A stretch of 64,000 nt of DNA from Verrucomicrobiota bacterium (GTDB lineage Bacteria > Verrucomicrobiota > Verrucomicrobiia > Opitutales > Opitutaceae), in contig JAEYUW010000040.1 in NCBI GenBank assembly GCA_023432225.1, positions 62,001 to 126,000 of the forward strand. The letters are read 5' to 3'. Positions 33,731-41,329 of the stretch are shown here, piece by piece. Position 1 is the first letter of the stretch. Each line of letters begins with the position of its first letter. Position numbers and translations under genes: made by a program. The notes under the pieces are model-generated. The model saw nothing but the letters and a program-made list of their open reading frames with translations. It was not told the DNA's origin and ran no database searches.

Positions 33731-34498
33731 ATGAGCACGAGTCCGTCGCTGCACGTCCTTCCCACCCGCACCGCCGGCGCCGCCGAGAACATGGCGATCG
33801 ATTTCCTGCTGCTGCAGCGCTACCCCGACGCGGGCGCGGCGCGGTTCCGCCACTACGACTGGCGCGGGCCGGCGTTCACATTCGGCTTCAGCCAGAAGAT
33901 CGCGTTCGTGCGCGAGAAGCTAGCGGCGGACTTGCCAGCCGATCTTTGCCGACGGCCGACCGGCGGCGGCATCGTCGATCACCGCAACGACTGGACCTAC
34001 GCGCTCGTGATTCCGCGCGGCCATCCGCTGGAGGAAGCACGCGCGACGCAGTCGTATCGCGTCGTGCACGAATGCCTCGCCGAGGCGCTTACCGCGCTCG
34101 GCCAACCGATCGAGGTCAAGGCGGTGTGCGAGCCCGAGGTGGAACGCGTTAACCCCAACGCGTTCGAGGCCGGAGCGTCTTGTGGTCAAGCCGCTCCACC
34201 CACGGGCGTGTGTTTTCAAAAGGCGGAACTGTTCGACGTCGTGAACGCCCGCACCGGCGCGAAGGTCGCCGGCGCCGCGCAGAAGCGCAACAAGCACGGC
34301 CTGCTCTTCCAGGGATCGATCGAGAAGAGCAGCGTGAGCACGCTCGATTGGGACGATTTCGGCACACGCTTCGTCGCCGCGCTCGGCCGAGCGCTCGGCA
34401 GTGAAGCCGTCGAGACCCCGTGGCCGGAGCTGAACGAGGACGAAGTCAGCGGGTTGATCGAACAGTATTCCACGACGGAGTGGATCGAGTATCGGTGA
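33731..34498 (+). CDS. Lipoate-protein ligase A-family (BPL/LPL domain) protein
   Basis: A 255-residue single-domain protein with the lipoyl/biotinyl ligase core RRPTGGGIVDHRNDWTYALV (RRxTGGG loop) and the late catalytic block GAKVAGAAQKRNKHGLLFQG with the conserved Lys. It should attach lipoate or octanoate to carrier domains, or act in a related transfer. Whether it is a ligase or an octanoyltransferase (LipM-like) cannot be decided. The start at MSTSPSLHVLPTRT is preferred to an ATG 66 bases upstream. Residues about 136-157 (EVERVNPNAFEAG...) are encoded by a GGTGGA-type paired element inserted in frame, in a loop after a strand of the fold. Confidence 0.8.
   Translation: MSTSPSLHVLPTRTAGAAENMAIDFLLLQRYPDAGAARFRHYDWRGPAFTFGFSQKIAFVREKLAADLPADLCRRPTGGGIVDHRNDWTYALVIPRGHPLEEARATQSYRVVHECLAEALTALGQPIEVKAVCEPEVERVNPNAFEAGASCGQAAPPTGVCFQKAELFDVVNARTGAKVAGAAQKRNKHGLLFQGSIEKSSVSTLDWDDFGTRFVAALGRALGSEAVETPWPELNEDEVSGLIEQYSTTEWIEYR
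34138..34200. repeat. In-frame GGTGGA-type element in the lplA-like gene
   Basis: 63 bases (21 codons). GGTGGAACGCGTTAACC then CCAACGCGTT is the left hairpin. The right hairpin is decayed or variant: GAGCGTCTTG, then CAAGCCGCTCCACC. The outer ends GGTGGA and TCCACC are complementary. It is the most diverged of the GGTGGA-type paired copies in the window. Confidence 0.75.
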
Positions 34499-34642
34499 GG
34501 TTTTCTCCGAATAGCCGCACCTGAGCCGCAGGCCGAGACGTGACACGCGTTCGTCGTCCCTTCGTCGCAGCGCGCGCGTCTTTCGCCGCTTTTGCCGCCG
34601 CGGCTTTGACTCGTGCCTGCGGTTCGGTTTGCTCGCGCGAGA

Positions 34643-36781
34643 ATGAAAACCCCTCGCGTTGTCGCGTTCATCCTCACGCTGGTGTTCGCCGTGACTGCGG
34701 TCGCGGCCGACAAGCGTCCCCTCACGCCGCAGGACCTCTGGTCCATCAAGCGCCTCAGCAGTCCCGCGCTCTCGCCCGACGGCAAGACCGTCGTGTTCGT
34801 GCAACAGGAATGGTCGATCGAGAAAAACAAGAGCACCGCCAGCCTCTGGGTGGCGAATGTCGCGACCGGCACCGTGCGCCGCTTGACCGCGGCCCCGCAA
34901 GCGAGCGACGGCTCGCCGGTGTGGAGCCCCGACGGGAGCCGCATCGCCTTTACGTCGAAGCGCGGCGAGGACGAGGCGTCTTCGCTCTACGTGATTCCTT
35001 TCGGCGGCGGTGAAGCCGAGAAAATCCTCGAGCTCTCAGCTTCAGTCTCGAATCCCAAATGGATGCCCGACGGCAAGGGCATCGTCGTCTCGACGATCGT
35101 CGTGCCCGAACTCGCCGGCAGCCTCGCCAAGGAGGACATCGCCGCGATGAAGAAGGAACTGAAGCGCCGCAAGGAATCCAAGATGACCGCGAAGGTCACC
35201 GAGAACCGCCAGTATCGCTTCTTCGATCACTACATCGTCGATAGCGCCGCTACGCGCCTCGTGCTCGTCGACCTCGCGACCAAGGCCATCAAGGACCTCA
35301 CGCCGAAGGTCGACCGCCTCTTCAACAACAGCGGCGACGTAAACTTCGACGTTTCGCCCGACGGCCAGTGGATTGCGCTCGATTTCAACAGCACGCCGCC
35401 GCCGTTCCGCGATTTCCCGAATCAAGATGTCTATCTCGTGCCGACCGATGGCTCCGGTGAGATGAAGAACGTCACGCCCGAGAACAAAGGTGGCGACAGC
35501 TCGCCCACGTGGTCGCCCGACGGCAAGAGCGTCTACTTCGTTCGCACCGAGACGCCGTTCTACTCCGGCGAATTTTCCAAGCTCTGGCGCTACGACGTCG
35601 CCGCCGGCAAGAGCGTGCCGATCACCGACGCGCTCGATTATTCGATCGATGAAGTCGAAGTCTCGAAGGACGGCAAAACCTTCTGGCTCGTCGCCGAGGA
35701 CAAAGGCGTCGTGCCGATCTTCAAGGCCAACGCCGACGGCTCGGGCCTCACCGCGGTTTATCGGCAGGGCACGTCGTCGAGCATCAGCCTCGAGGACGGC
35801 ACGATCGTTTTCCTGAACGACAACACCTCGCGCCCGAACGAGCTCTTCGCCCTCGACACCGCGACCGGCCAGGCGCGCCAGCTCACGCACGTGAACGACG
35901 CGCTCATGGCGCAATTCGATCTCGGCAAAGTCGAAAGCTACACCTTCTCCGGCGCGGCCGGCGCGCAGGTTCACGGCTGGCTCGTGTTCCCGCCGAATTA
36001 CGACGCGGCCAAGAAATACCCGCTCGTGCAGCTCATGCACGGCGGCCCGCACACGATGTGCCGCGACAGCTGGAGCTACCGCTGGAACACGCACGTGTTC
36101 GCCGCGCCCGGCTACGTCGTCACGTGGGTCAACCGCCATGGCTCGACCGGGTTCGGCGAGGCGTTTTCGCGCAGCATCGTCAACCAGTGGGGCGACATGC
36201 CGTTCGAGGACATCATGAAGTCGACCGACTTCCTCCTCGCGAAGTATCCTAACCTCGACAAGGACCGCCTCGCCGCCGCCGGCGCCAGCTACGGCGGCTA
36301 CATGGCCGCGTGGGTGCTTGGCCACACGGATCGTTTTAAGGCCATCATCAACCACGCCGGCGTGAACAGCAGCTACGCGCAATACGCCAGCGACGTGCCG
36401 CACGGTTTCCCTGAAGTCATGGGCGGCAAACCGTGGGACAACCTCGAAGGCATGCAGCGCCAGAACCCGATGTTCTACGCGAAGAACTTCAAGACCCCCA
36501 TGCTCATCCTCCACGGTGAACTCGACTACCGCGTGCCTTACGGCAACGGCCTCGAGCTCTACGGCGTGCTGCAAGGCATGGGTGTGCCCTCGCGCCTCGT
36601 CGTTTTCCCGGACGAAAACCATTGGGTGCTCAAGCCGCAGAACGCGATCTACTGGCACTGGGAAATGCAGAGCTGGCTGAGCCGCTATATCGGCGGCCAG
36701 CCCGCGCTCGAGAAGCCGGACTTCGACGCCGAGAAGAAGGCCGCGGAGAAAAAGGACGCGACCGCGGCGCCCAAGGTCTGA
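34643..36781 (+). CDS. Secreted S9-family (prolyl oligopeptidase-like) peptidase
   Basis: A 712-residue serine peptidase. The signal peptide is KTPRVVAFILTLVFAVTAVA. A beta-propeller follows, built from TolB/DPP-IV-like repeats (SPDGKTVVFVQQ, SPDGSRIAFTS, SPDGKSVYFVRT). The C-terminal alpha/beta hydrolase has the nucleophile in GASYGGYMAAWV, the Asp in LHGELDYRVPYGNG and the His in FPDENHWVLKP. It resembles acylaminoacyl-peptidase and dipeptidyl-peptidase members that act on short peptides in the periplasm. The C-terminus is a Lys/Glu/Ala-rich tail (about 25 residues). A leading 10-residue extension from an upstream start is possible but would precede the signal peptide. It stands alone, followed by a repeat-filled gap. 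Confidence 0.92.
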   Translation: MKTPRVVAFILTLVFAVTAVAADKRPLTPQDLWSIKRLSSPALSPDGKTVVFVQQEWSIEKNKSTASLWVANVATGTVRRLTAAPQASDGSPVWSPDGSRIAFTSKRGEDEASSLYVIPFGGGEAEKILELSASVSNPKWMPDGKGIVVSTIVVPELAGSLAKEDIAAMKKELKRRKESKMTAKVTENRQYRFFDHYIVDSAATRLVLVDLATKAIKDLTPKVDRLFNNSGDVNFDVSPDGQWIALDFNSTPPPFRDFPNQDVYLVPTDGSGEMKNVTPENKGGDSSPTWSPDGKSVYFVRTETPFYSGEFSKLWRYDVAAGKSVPITDALDYSIDEVEVSKDGKTFWLVAEDKGVVPIFKANADGSGLTAVYRQGTSSSISLEDGTIVFLNDNTSRPNELFALDTATGQARQLTHVNDALMAQFDLGKVESYTFSGAAGAQVHGWLVFPPNYDAAKKYPLVQLMHGGPHTMCRDSWSYRWNTHVFAAPGYVVTWVNRHGSTGFGEAFSRSIVNQWGDMPFEDIMKSTDFLLAKYPNLDKDRLAAAGASYGGYMAAWVLGHTDRFKAIINHAGVNSSYAQYASDVPHGFPEVMGGKPWDNLEGMQRQNPMFYAKNFKTPMLILHGELDYRVPYGNGLELYGVLQGMGVPSRLVVFPDENHWVLKPQNAIYWHWEMQSWLSRYIGGQPALEKPDFDAEKKAAEKKDATAAPKV

Positions 36782-36798
36782 GCGCGCCGCGTCGCGAT

Positions 36799-36880
36799 TG
36801 TAGGGCGGGGTCTCCCGACCCCGCCGCCTCACCGCTGCGACGTGATATCCCGCGGCGGGGTCAGGAGACCCCGCCCTACA
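36799..36880. repeat. GTAG-headed paired-hairpin element after the S9 peptidase gene
   Basis: TGTAGGGCGGGGTCTCC and GGAGACCCCGCCCTACA are perfectly inverted over 17 bases. Inside, hairpin 1 is GGCGGGGTC-TCCC-GACCCCGCC and hairpin 2 is GGCGGGGTC-AGGA-GACCCCGCC. It can fold as one long or two short hairpins. It lies in a 401-base gene-free gap (36782-37182) that also holds a second paired element and a terminator; 36881-37029 shows no other feature. Confidence 0.88.
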
Positions 36881-37029
36881 ACGCGCTTGGCGACTTGAAC
36901 GAAGGCACCGATACACCGGTGCCTTTCGTCGTCGCTAAAGGTCGGTGGCGCGCTGGCGTGCCACTCGTGCGAGCGTCGGAAAGTTGCGCGCAAGCGCGCA
37001 ACCTACACCGCTCTGAACAAGCGTTTGAA

Positions 37030-37086
37030 GTAGCGCCGGCTTCCAGCCGGCTTCGAGCGTCATTGCCGGCTGGAAGCCGGCGCTAC
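37030..37086. repeat. GTAG-headed paired-hairpin element upstream of the pfp terminator
   Basis: The 22-base arms beginning GTAGCGCCGGCTTCCAGCC and ending in GGCGCTAC are perfectly inverted around a 13-base spacer. Each arm is itself a hairpin, GCCGGC-TTCCA-GCCGGC and GCCGGC-TGGAA-GCCGGC, with complementary loops. Confidence 0.85.
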
Positions 37087-37096
37087 GCCAAACAAA

Positions 37097-37120
37097 AGAG
37101 CCGGTCTTGCGACCGGCTCT
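37097..37120 (-). terminator. Terminator of the PPi-phosphofructokinase gene
   Basis: A 10-base perfect stem AGAGCCGGTC / GACCGGCTCT with a 4-base loop. On the minus strand it is followed by TTTGTTTGG. It lies 63 bases past the stop of the minus-strand phosphofructokinase gene. Confidence 0.8.
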
Positions 37121-37182
37121 GAAAATTTCGTCTGTCATCGCCAGGCCCGCGTTGCAGGCCGTGGCGATCCAGCTGACTTCGC

Positions 37183-38433
37183 TCAGCCTTCGAAGCCGCC
37201 GAGCTGCTTGTCGACGCGATCGCCGTGCAGGCGGATGTAGGACGGGATGCCGTTCTCGAACGGAACCGTCACTTCACCCTGAATCAGCGGCGTGGCGTAG
37301 CGGTAGAACTGGAAGTTCAGGCTGACGCCGTCTTCGTTGATCCACTCGCGCGGGAGCTTCTTGGTGTTGCCGACGAGATCAGCGAACGCCACGAGGCCCG
37401 TCTCGCAGGAGTAAGTGTCGGTGTCGCCGCGCACGAGCGTGATCATCTTCTCGCTCTCGCCGTCGATGGCGGCCTTGACCGCGGCCTGGCCGGCGAGGAA
37501 CGCCTCGTCGGCGTCCGTCTTCGAGGCGAGGTGTGCCGCAGCGCGCTGCGTGACGCCGAGACGGGTGAGGCGAACCTTCGCGCCGACCTGCGACTCGACG
37601 ACTTCCTTGAGGTGATCGCCCACGCCGCCGAATTGGGCGGCCGCGGTCGGGTCACCGGACTCGACGGCGACATAGTTGCCGTCCTTGTCGACGAGACCTT
37701 CGCCGACGACAATCACGCAATGCTTCTCGCGTTTGAGGACGCGGCGGACGTCATCGGCAAACTTGGCGGCGTCGAACGCGACTTCCGGCACGTAGACGAG
37801 GTGCGGCGGATCGTTCGGGTGGTCGCGGCGCTTGGCCAGCGTGGCGGCGGCGGCGAGCCAGCCGGTGTTGCGGCCCATGACTTCGACGATCGTGACGATG
37901 TCGTTCTGCGCGGTGGCGTCGGCGTCGATCGAGAGTTCGCGCACGGTCGTGGCGATGAACTTCGCGGCGCTGCCGTAGCCGGGGCAGTGGTCGGTCGTCG
38001 GGACGTCGTTGTCGATCGTCTTCGGCACGCCGATGACGTGCAGATCGTAATCCGCGGCGCGGGCGGCCTCGGCGATCTTGGCGGCCGACTCCTGGGAGTC
38101 GCCGTCGCCGATGTGGAAATAGTAACGGATGTTGTGCGCCTTGAAGACTTCGAGCGCACGCGCGACTTCGGATTCCTTCTTCAGCTTGGTGCGGCAGCTG
38201 CCCAGCGCGGCGCCCGGCGTATAACGCAGGCCGCGGATCGCCTGTTGGGACTCGGCCGCGAGGTCGACGAGGTCCTCTTGGAGGATGCCCGCGACGCCGT
38301 TGAGCGCGCCGTAGACTTCCTCGATGTTGCCGTGATTGAGGGCCTCGGAAACGATGCCGGCGATGGTCGCGTTAACGACCGCGGTTGGGCCGCCGGATTG
38401 GCCGATGAGACAGTTGCCTGCGAGTTCTGCCAT
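37183..38433 (-). CDS. pfp: Pyrophosphate-dependent 6-phosphofructokinase
   Basis: A 416-residue PFK-superfamily enzyme. The N-terminal phosphate-binding loop is IGQSGGPTAVVNATIAGIV. The substrate block GVPKTIDNDVPTTDH contains the Lys and Asp seen in PPi-using enzymes, and EVMGRNTGWLAAAA binds fructose-6-phosphate. The usual GGDGS or GGDDS motif reads IGDGDSQESA here, a rearrangement worth noting. It probably phosphorylates fructose-6-phosphate reversibly with PPi in glycolysis. PPi use is inferred from the PKTIDND block. The protein begins MAELAGNCLIGQSGG, so the fold starts immediately. It has its own terminator. The 166-base region upstream includes a single GTAG hairpin. Confidence 0.88.
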   Translation of the reverse strand: MAELAGNCLIGQSGGPTAVVNATIAGIVSEALNHGNIEEVYGALNGVAGILQEDLVDLAAESQQAIRGLRYTPGAALGSCRTKLKKESEVARALEVFKAHNIRYYFHIGDGDSQESAAKIAEAARAADYDLHVIGVPKTIDNDVPTTDHCPGYGSAAKFIATTVRELSIDADATAQNDIVTIVEVMGRNTGWLAAAATLAKRRDHPNDPPHLVYVPEVAFDAAKFADDVRRVLKREKHCVIVVGEGLVDKDGNYVAVESGDPTAAAQFGGVGDHLKEVVESQVGAKVRLTRLGVTQRAAAHLASKTDADEAFLAGQAAVKAAIDGESEKMITLVRGDTDTYSCETGLVAFADLVGNTKKLPREWINEDGVSLNFQFYRYATPLIQGEVTVPFENGIPSYIRLHGDRVDKQLGGFEG

Positions 38434-38564
38434 GGGTGTGGTTGGTTAAAGCTGCTAAAGAAACCGAAAGAGGGTTCAAAAAAGGTCGGCCCCCGGGCAC
38501 TGGCAAACCAATTCTCCCGCCGCCCGGGGAAATAGTAAAAACACCGGGGCCAACGCGGCGGGAA

Positions 38565-38591
38565 GTAGCGCAGGCGGGACGCCTGCGCTAC
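38565..38591. repeat. Single GTAG hairpin between purB and pfp
   Basis: GTAGCGCAGGCG GGA CGCCTGCGCTAC: 12-base perfect arms with a 3-base loop, only 8 bases from the purB stop codon. It may double as a transcription terminator for purB, although no T-run follows. Confidence 0.75.
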
Positions 38592-38599
38592 GGCACGCC

Positions 38600-40048
38600 T
38601 CACAGCAGCTTGCCCGGCCGGTAGTCCGCCGCGCCTTTGGTGTGCTTCGCCAGCGGCTTCACGGTCGCGACAAACTCGTCGACCTGATGCGGCGCGGCGC
38701 CGACGAAGCGGCTGCTTTCGGCGAGGATCGATTGCAGCTTCTTCTTGCCGAGGCCGACGCGCTTGTCGCCCGCGAGCAGCGCCAGCAGATCGGCGTTACC
38801 ACCGGAGCGCAGCGCCTTCGCGGCGGCGAGCGCGTGGAGCTTGATCGCTTCGTGCGCGGTTTCGCGGCCGGCGCCGTTCTTCACGGCTTCCATCAGGATC
38901 GTGGTGGTGGCGAGGAAAGGCAGGTTGCGCTCGTTCTCGGCCGCGATCGCGGCGGGGAAAATCTCCATCTGGCGCAGGATCGTCAGGTAAGTTTCGAAGA
39001 GCCCGTCGATGGCGAAAAACGCATCCGGCAACGCCACGCGGCGCACCACCGAGCACGACACGTCGCCCTCGTTCCACTGATGGCCGGCGAGGTTCGCCGT
39101 CATCGTCACGTAGCCGCTGAGGATCGTCGAGAAGCCGCACACGCGCTCGCAATTCCGCGCGTTGACCTTGTGCGGCATCGCCGACGAGCCGACTTGGCCC
39201 TCTTGAAAACCTTCCGTGAGCAGGCCCGCGCCGGCCATCAGACGCAGCGTGGTGCAGCAGCTCGCGGCCGCCGCGCCGACTTGGTGCAGCGCGCTCACGA
39301 CGTCGAAATCGAGTGAGCGCGGATAAACCTGCCCGACCGCGCCAAGCGAGGCCTTGAAGCCGAGGTGCTTCACGATGCGCGCCTCGAGCTGGTCGACTTT
39401 CGCCGCATCGCCGCCGAGCAGCGTGAGCTGGTCGAGCTGCGTGCCGACCGCGCCCTTCAGGCCGCGCACCGGGTAACGCTCGATCAAGTCTTCGAGCCGC
39501 GCGTGCGCGACGAGCAGTTCCTGGCCGAACATCGCGAGACGTTTGCCGAGCGTCGTGGGCTGCGCCGGGACGTTGTGCGTGCGACCGGTGATCATCACGT
39601 CGCGCATCTCGCCGGCGCGCGTCGCGAGCAGGTGGAGCGCCGCGACAGCCTTGAGACGAACGAGCTCGAGCGAGCGGGCAACCTGGAGTTGCTCGACGTT
39701 CTCGGTTAGATCCCGGCTCGTGAGCCCGAGGTGGATGAACTGGCGCTTCGCCAGATCGGAAAACTCTTCGATGCGCGCCTTGACGTCGTGCAGCGTCGTG
39801 CGCTCGCGCTCGGCGATGCGCGTGAGGTTCACTTCGCCCTTCACGCGCTCGTAGTCGCGGATCGCCTCCGTCGGGATCGCAACGCCGAGGTCGCGCTGCG
39901 CCTTCATCACGGCGATCCAGTAATCGCGCTCGATGAGGATGCGGCCGTGCGCCGACCAGATTTCCTTCATCGCCGGCGAGGCATAGCGCTCGGCGAGGAC
40001 GTTGGGGATGGCGGCGGGAGCGGGCGTGACAGCGGCGTCGGTGGGCAT
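38600..40048 (-). CDS. purB: Adenylosuccinate lyase
   Basis: A 482-residue fumarase/aspartase-superfamily enzyme that removes fumarate from SAICAR and adenylosuccinate in purine synthesis. The superfamily signature is VGSSAMPHKVNARNCE (about residue 290). Other active-site blocks are HLGLTSRDLTENVEQ and MITGRTHNVPAQPTTLGKRL. The N-terminus contains ERYASPAMKEIWSAHGRILI. The length is typical. The gene is preceded, across a 197-base gap containing hairpin elements, by the co-oriented nucleoside phosphorylase ppnP. The two act in nucleotide metabolism but the repeat-filled gap makes a shared transcript uncertain. Confidence 0.95.
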   Translation of the reverse strand: MPTDAAVTPAPAAIPNVLAERYASPAMKEIWSAHGRILIERDYWIAVMKAQRDLGVAIPTEAIRDYERVKGEVNLTRIAERERTTLHDVKARIEEFSDLAKRQFIHLGLTSRDLTENVEQLQVARSLELVRLKAVAALHLLATRAGEMRDVMITGRTHNVPAQPTTLGKRLAMFGQELLVAHARLEDLIERYPVRGLKGAVGTQLDQLTLLGGDAAKVDQLEARIVKHLGFKASLGAVGQVYPRSLDFDVVSALHQVGAAAASCCTTLRLMAGAGLLTEGFQEGQVGSSAMPHKVNARNCERVCGFSTILSGYVTMTANLAGHQWNEGDVSCSVVRRVALPDAFFAIDGLFETYLTILRQMEIFPAAIAAENERNLPFLATTTILMEAVKNGAGRETAHEAIKLHALAAAKALRSGGNADLLALLAGDKRVGLGKKKLQSILAESSRFVGAAPHQVDEFVATVKPLAKHTKGAADYRPGKLL

Positions 40049-40105
40049 GACTCCGCGAACCGTTACGTGCGCCGCCGGACGTGGCCAGCGGAAAACCCGT
40101 CAGCA

Positions 40106-40240
40106 GGTGGAGCGCATTGACCTCAATGCGCTCAAACGTCCGCACCGCGTCACCAGCGCGAGCCGTAGCGGAACTCGGCAGAGTTTCGCCGAGGAACGAC
40201 TGGCGCGCGAACGCGGCGAAAACCTCACGGTTTCCGCTAC
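40106..40240. repeat. Two hairpin elements between ppnP and purB
   Basis: 40106-40133 is a half-element GGTGGAGCGCATTGACCTCA then ATGCGCTC. Compared with the 18534 element, CGCGTTGA has become CGCATTGA on the left and TCAACGCG has become TCAATGCG on the right, a compensatory pair of changes. 40165-40240 is a paired element with outer arms GTAGCGGAA / TTCCGCTAC and an inner CTCGGC/GCCGAG hairpin. It ends 5 bases before the ppnP stop codon position. Confidence 0.78.
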
Positions 40241-40245
40241 GAAAA

Positions 40246-40569
40246 TCAGAGAAACGAGCAGATGTATTCGCAGAGCCCGCCCGCGACCTCGATCGTGAAG
40301 CCGGATTTACCCGGGACATCGAAGAACGTGCCAGCCGCGTAATCCTGCCAATCTTTGCTCCCGTCGAGCTGCACCCGGCAGGCGCCCGCGACGATCTCCA
40401 TGCGCTCCGGTGCGCCGGTGCCGAAGTGATACGAGCCGGGATAAATCAGCCCGAGCGTCTTCTTGGCGCCACCCGGCATCAGCACCGTGTGACTGACGAC
40501 TTTGCCGTCGAAATAAACGTTGGCCTTCGTGTGAACCGTGACGCCGCTGAATTCCGTGGGGAGTGCCAT
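40246..40569 (-). CDS. ppnP: Pyrimidine/purine nucleoside phosphorylase PpnP (YaiE-like)
   Basis: A 107-residue cupin-fold enzyme, slightly longer than E. coli PpnP (94). Family blocks are VYFDGKVVSHTVLMPGGAKK, LGLIYPGSYHFGTGAPERME, and FFDVPGKSGFTIEV. It cleaves nucleosides with phosphate to base and ribose-1-phosphate, with broad specificity. The ATG at 40569 (MALPTEFSGVTVHTKANVYF) begins at the family's usual N-terminus. A further-upstream ATG would add 28 Arg-rich residues. It is co-oriented with purB but separated by repeats. Confidence 0.88.
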   Translation of the reverse strand: MALPTEFSGVTVHTKANVYFDGKVVSHTVLMPGGAKKTLGLIYPGSYHFGTGAPERMEIVAGACRVQLDGSKDWQDYAAGTFFDVPGKSGFTIEVAGGLCEYICSFL

Positions 40570-40640
40570 GCCGCGACCGTGGGCGCTCGCGCGGACGCGC
40601 TCAAGCCGCCGCCCTGTCATGCGCGATCGGCGCCGGACGA

Positions 40641-40665
40641 GTTTGTAATCCATTAGATGACAAAC
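40641..40665. repeat. Palindrome upstream of ppnP
   Basis: GTTTGTAATC CATTA GATGACAAAC: imperfect 10-base arms around a 5-base loop. The GTTTGT ends recall the GGTTTGTAACGTA palindrome in the rlmD-like gene. It lies in the 189-base gap to the DUF5069 gene, which otherwise shows no feature. Confidence 0.55.
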
Positions 40666-40758
40666 GCACTGGGGCCTTTCCGGGCAGATACGTGAGCATC
40701 GCGACGTTCGCGGCGACTACCTCGATCCACGATCCATTTCCCCGGGCCCGCAGCGCGC

Positions 40759-41232
40759 TTACTCGATCCGCCCTTCATCGAACTCCATCAGGTCCACGAC
40801 GCTGACGATCTGCTCGACGCGGTCCGCGCAGCCCATGTTGGTCAGCGCCTCTTTCAAAAATTCGCGTCCGCTCGGCGTCATGCCCTTCTGCACGTATTCG
40901 CGGTTCCACTTCGCCACCCGCAAATCCGCCGGAAACAGCGCCTTCAGCCGCCGATCGATCTCGTCGTCGCCCAGGCCGGCATCGACGCACTCGAACACGA
41001 TCTTTTCCACCGCCGCCGGGTCGATGCCGAGATGCAGACACAGGAAGCGATCCATGCCGCGCTTGTAATTCTTCGCGTAACTGGGCGGCAAGGCGCCGTG
41101 CTGCTTCACGTATTTCGCCTTCGCGAGGAACCGCGGCAGGTGGAGCAAACCGGTCGCCGCGTGCGGCACGTAAGCCGACGGCAAGCAAGTAAGCACTTCG
41201 CCGCTGGAGCCAGGGATGGGTTTCGAGGGCAT
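40759..41232 (-). CDS. DUF5069 domain protein
   Basis: A 157-residue soluble protein. It begins MPSKPIPGSSGEVLTCLPSA and continues with helical, charged sequence including LPRFLAKAKYVKQHGALPPS, FLCLHLGIDPAAVEKIVFEC and KWNREYVQKGMTPSGREFLK. The pattern matches DUF5069, whose function is unknown. The ATG at 41232 starts the recognisable region, and an upstream ATG in frame would overlap the divergent serA promoter region. The divergent spacing to serA is 97 bases, so the two genes may share regulatory DNA. Confidence 0.75.
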   Translation of the reverse strand: MPSKPIPGSSGEVLTCLPSAYVPHAATGLLHLPRFLAKAKYVKQHGALPPSYAKNYKRGMDRFLCLHLGIDPAAVEKIVFECVDAGLGDDEIDRRLKALFPADLRVAKWNREYVQKGMTPSGREFLKEALTNMGCADRVEQIVSVVDLMEFDEGRIE

Positions 41233-41329
41233 TGGGGAAACTACCAACGCATGTGCCGCACGCTGGCAAGCGCGTGACACACCCCGACCTTGCCCGCATT
41301 CTCGTTCGCGACGACCCTGCTGCCTCCCC

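Noticed and set aside
35042..36916. Minus-strand 624-codon open frame opposite the S9 peptidase gene
   Set aside because: It is fully antisense to a convincing peptidase with signal peptide and catalytic triad. The product is Arg/Val/Glu-rich and matches nothing; a GC-bias artefact.
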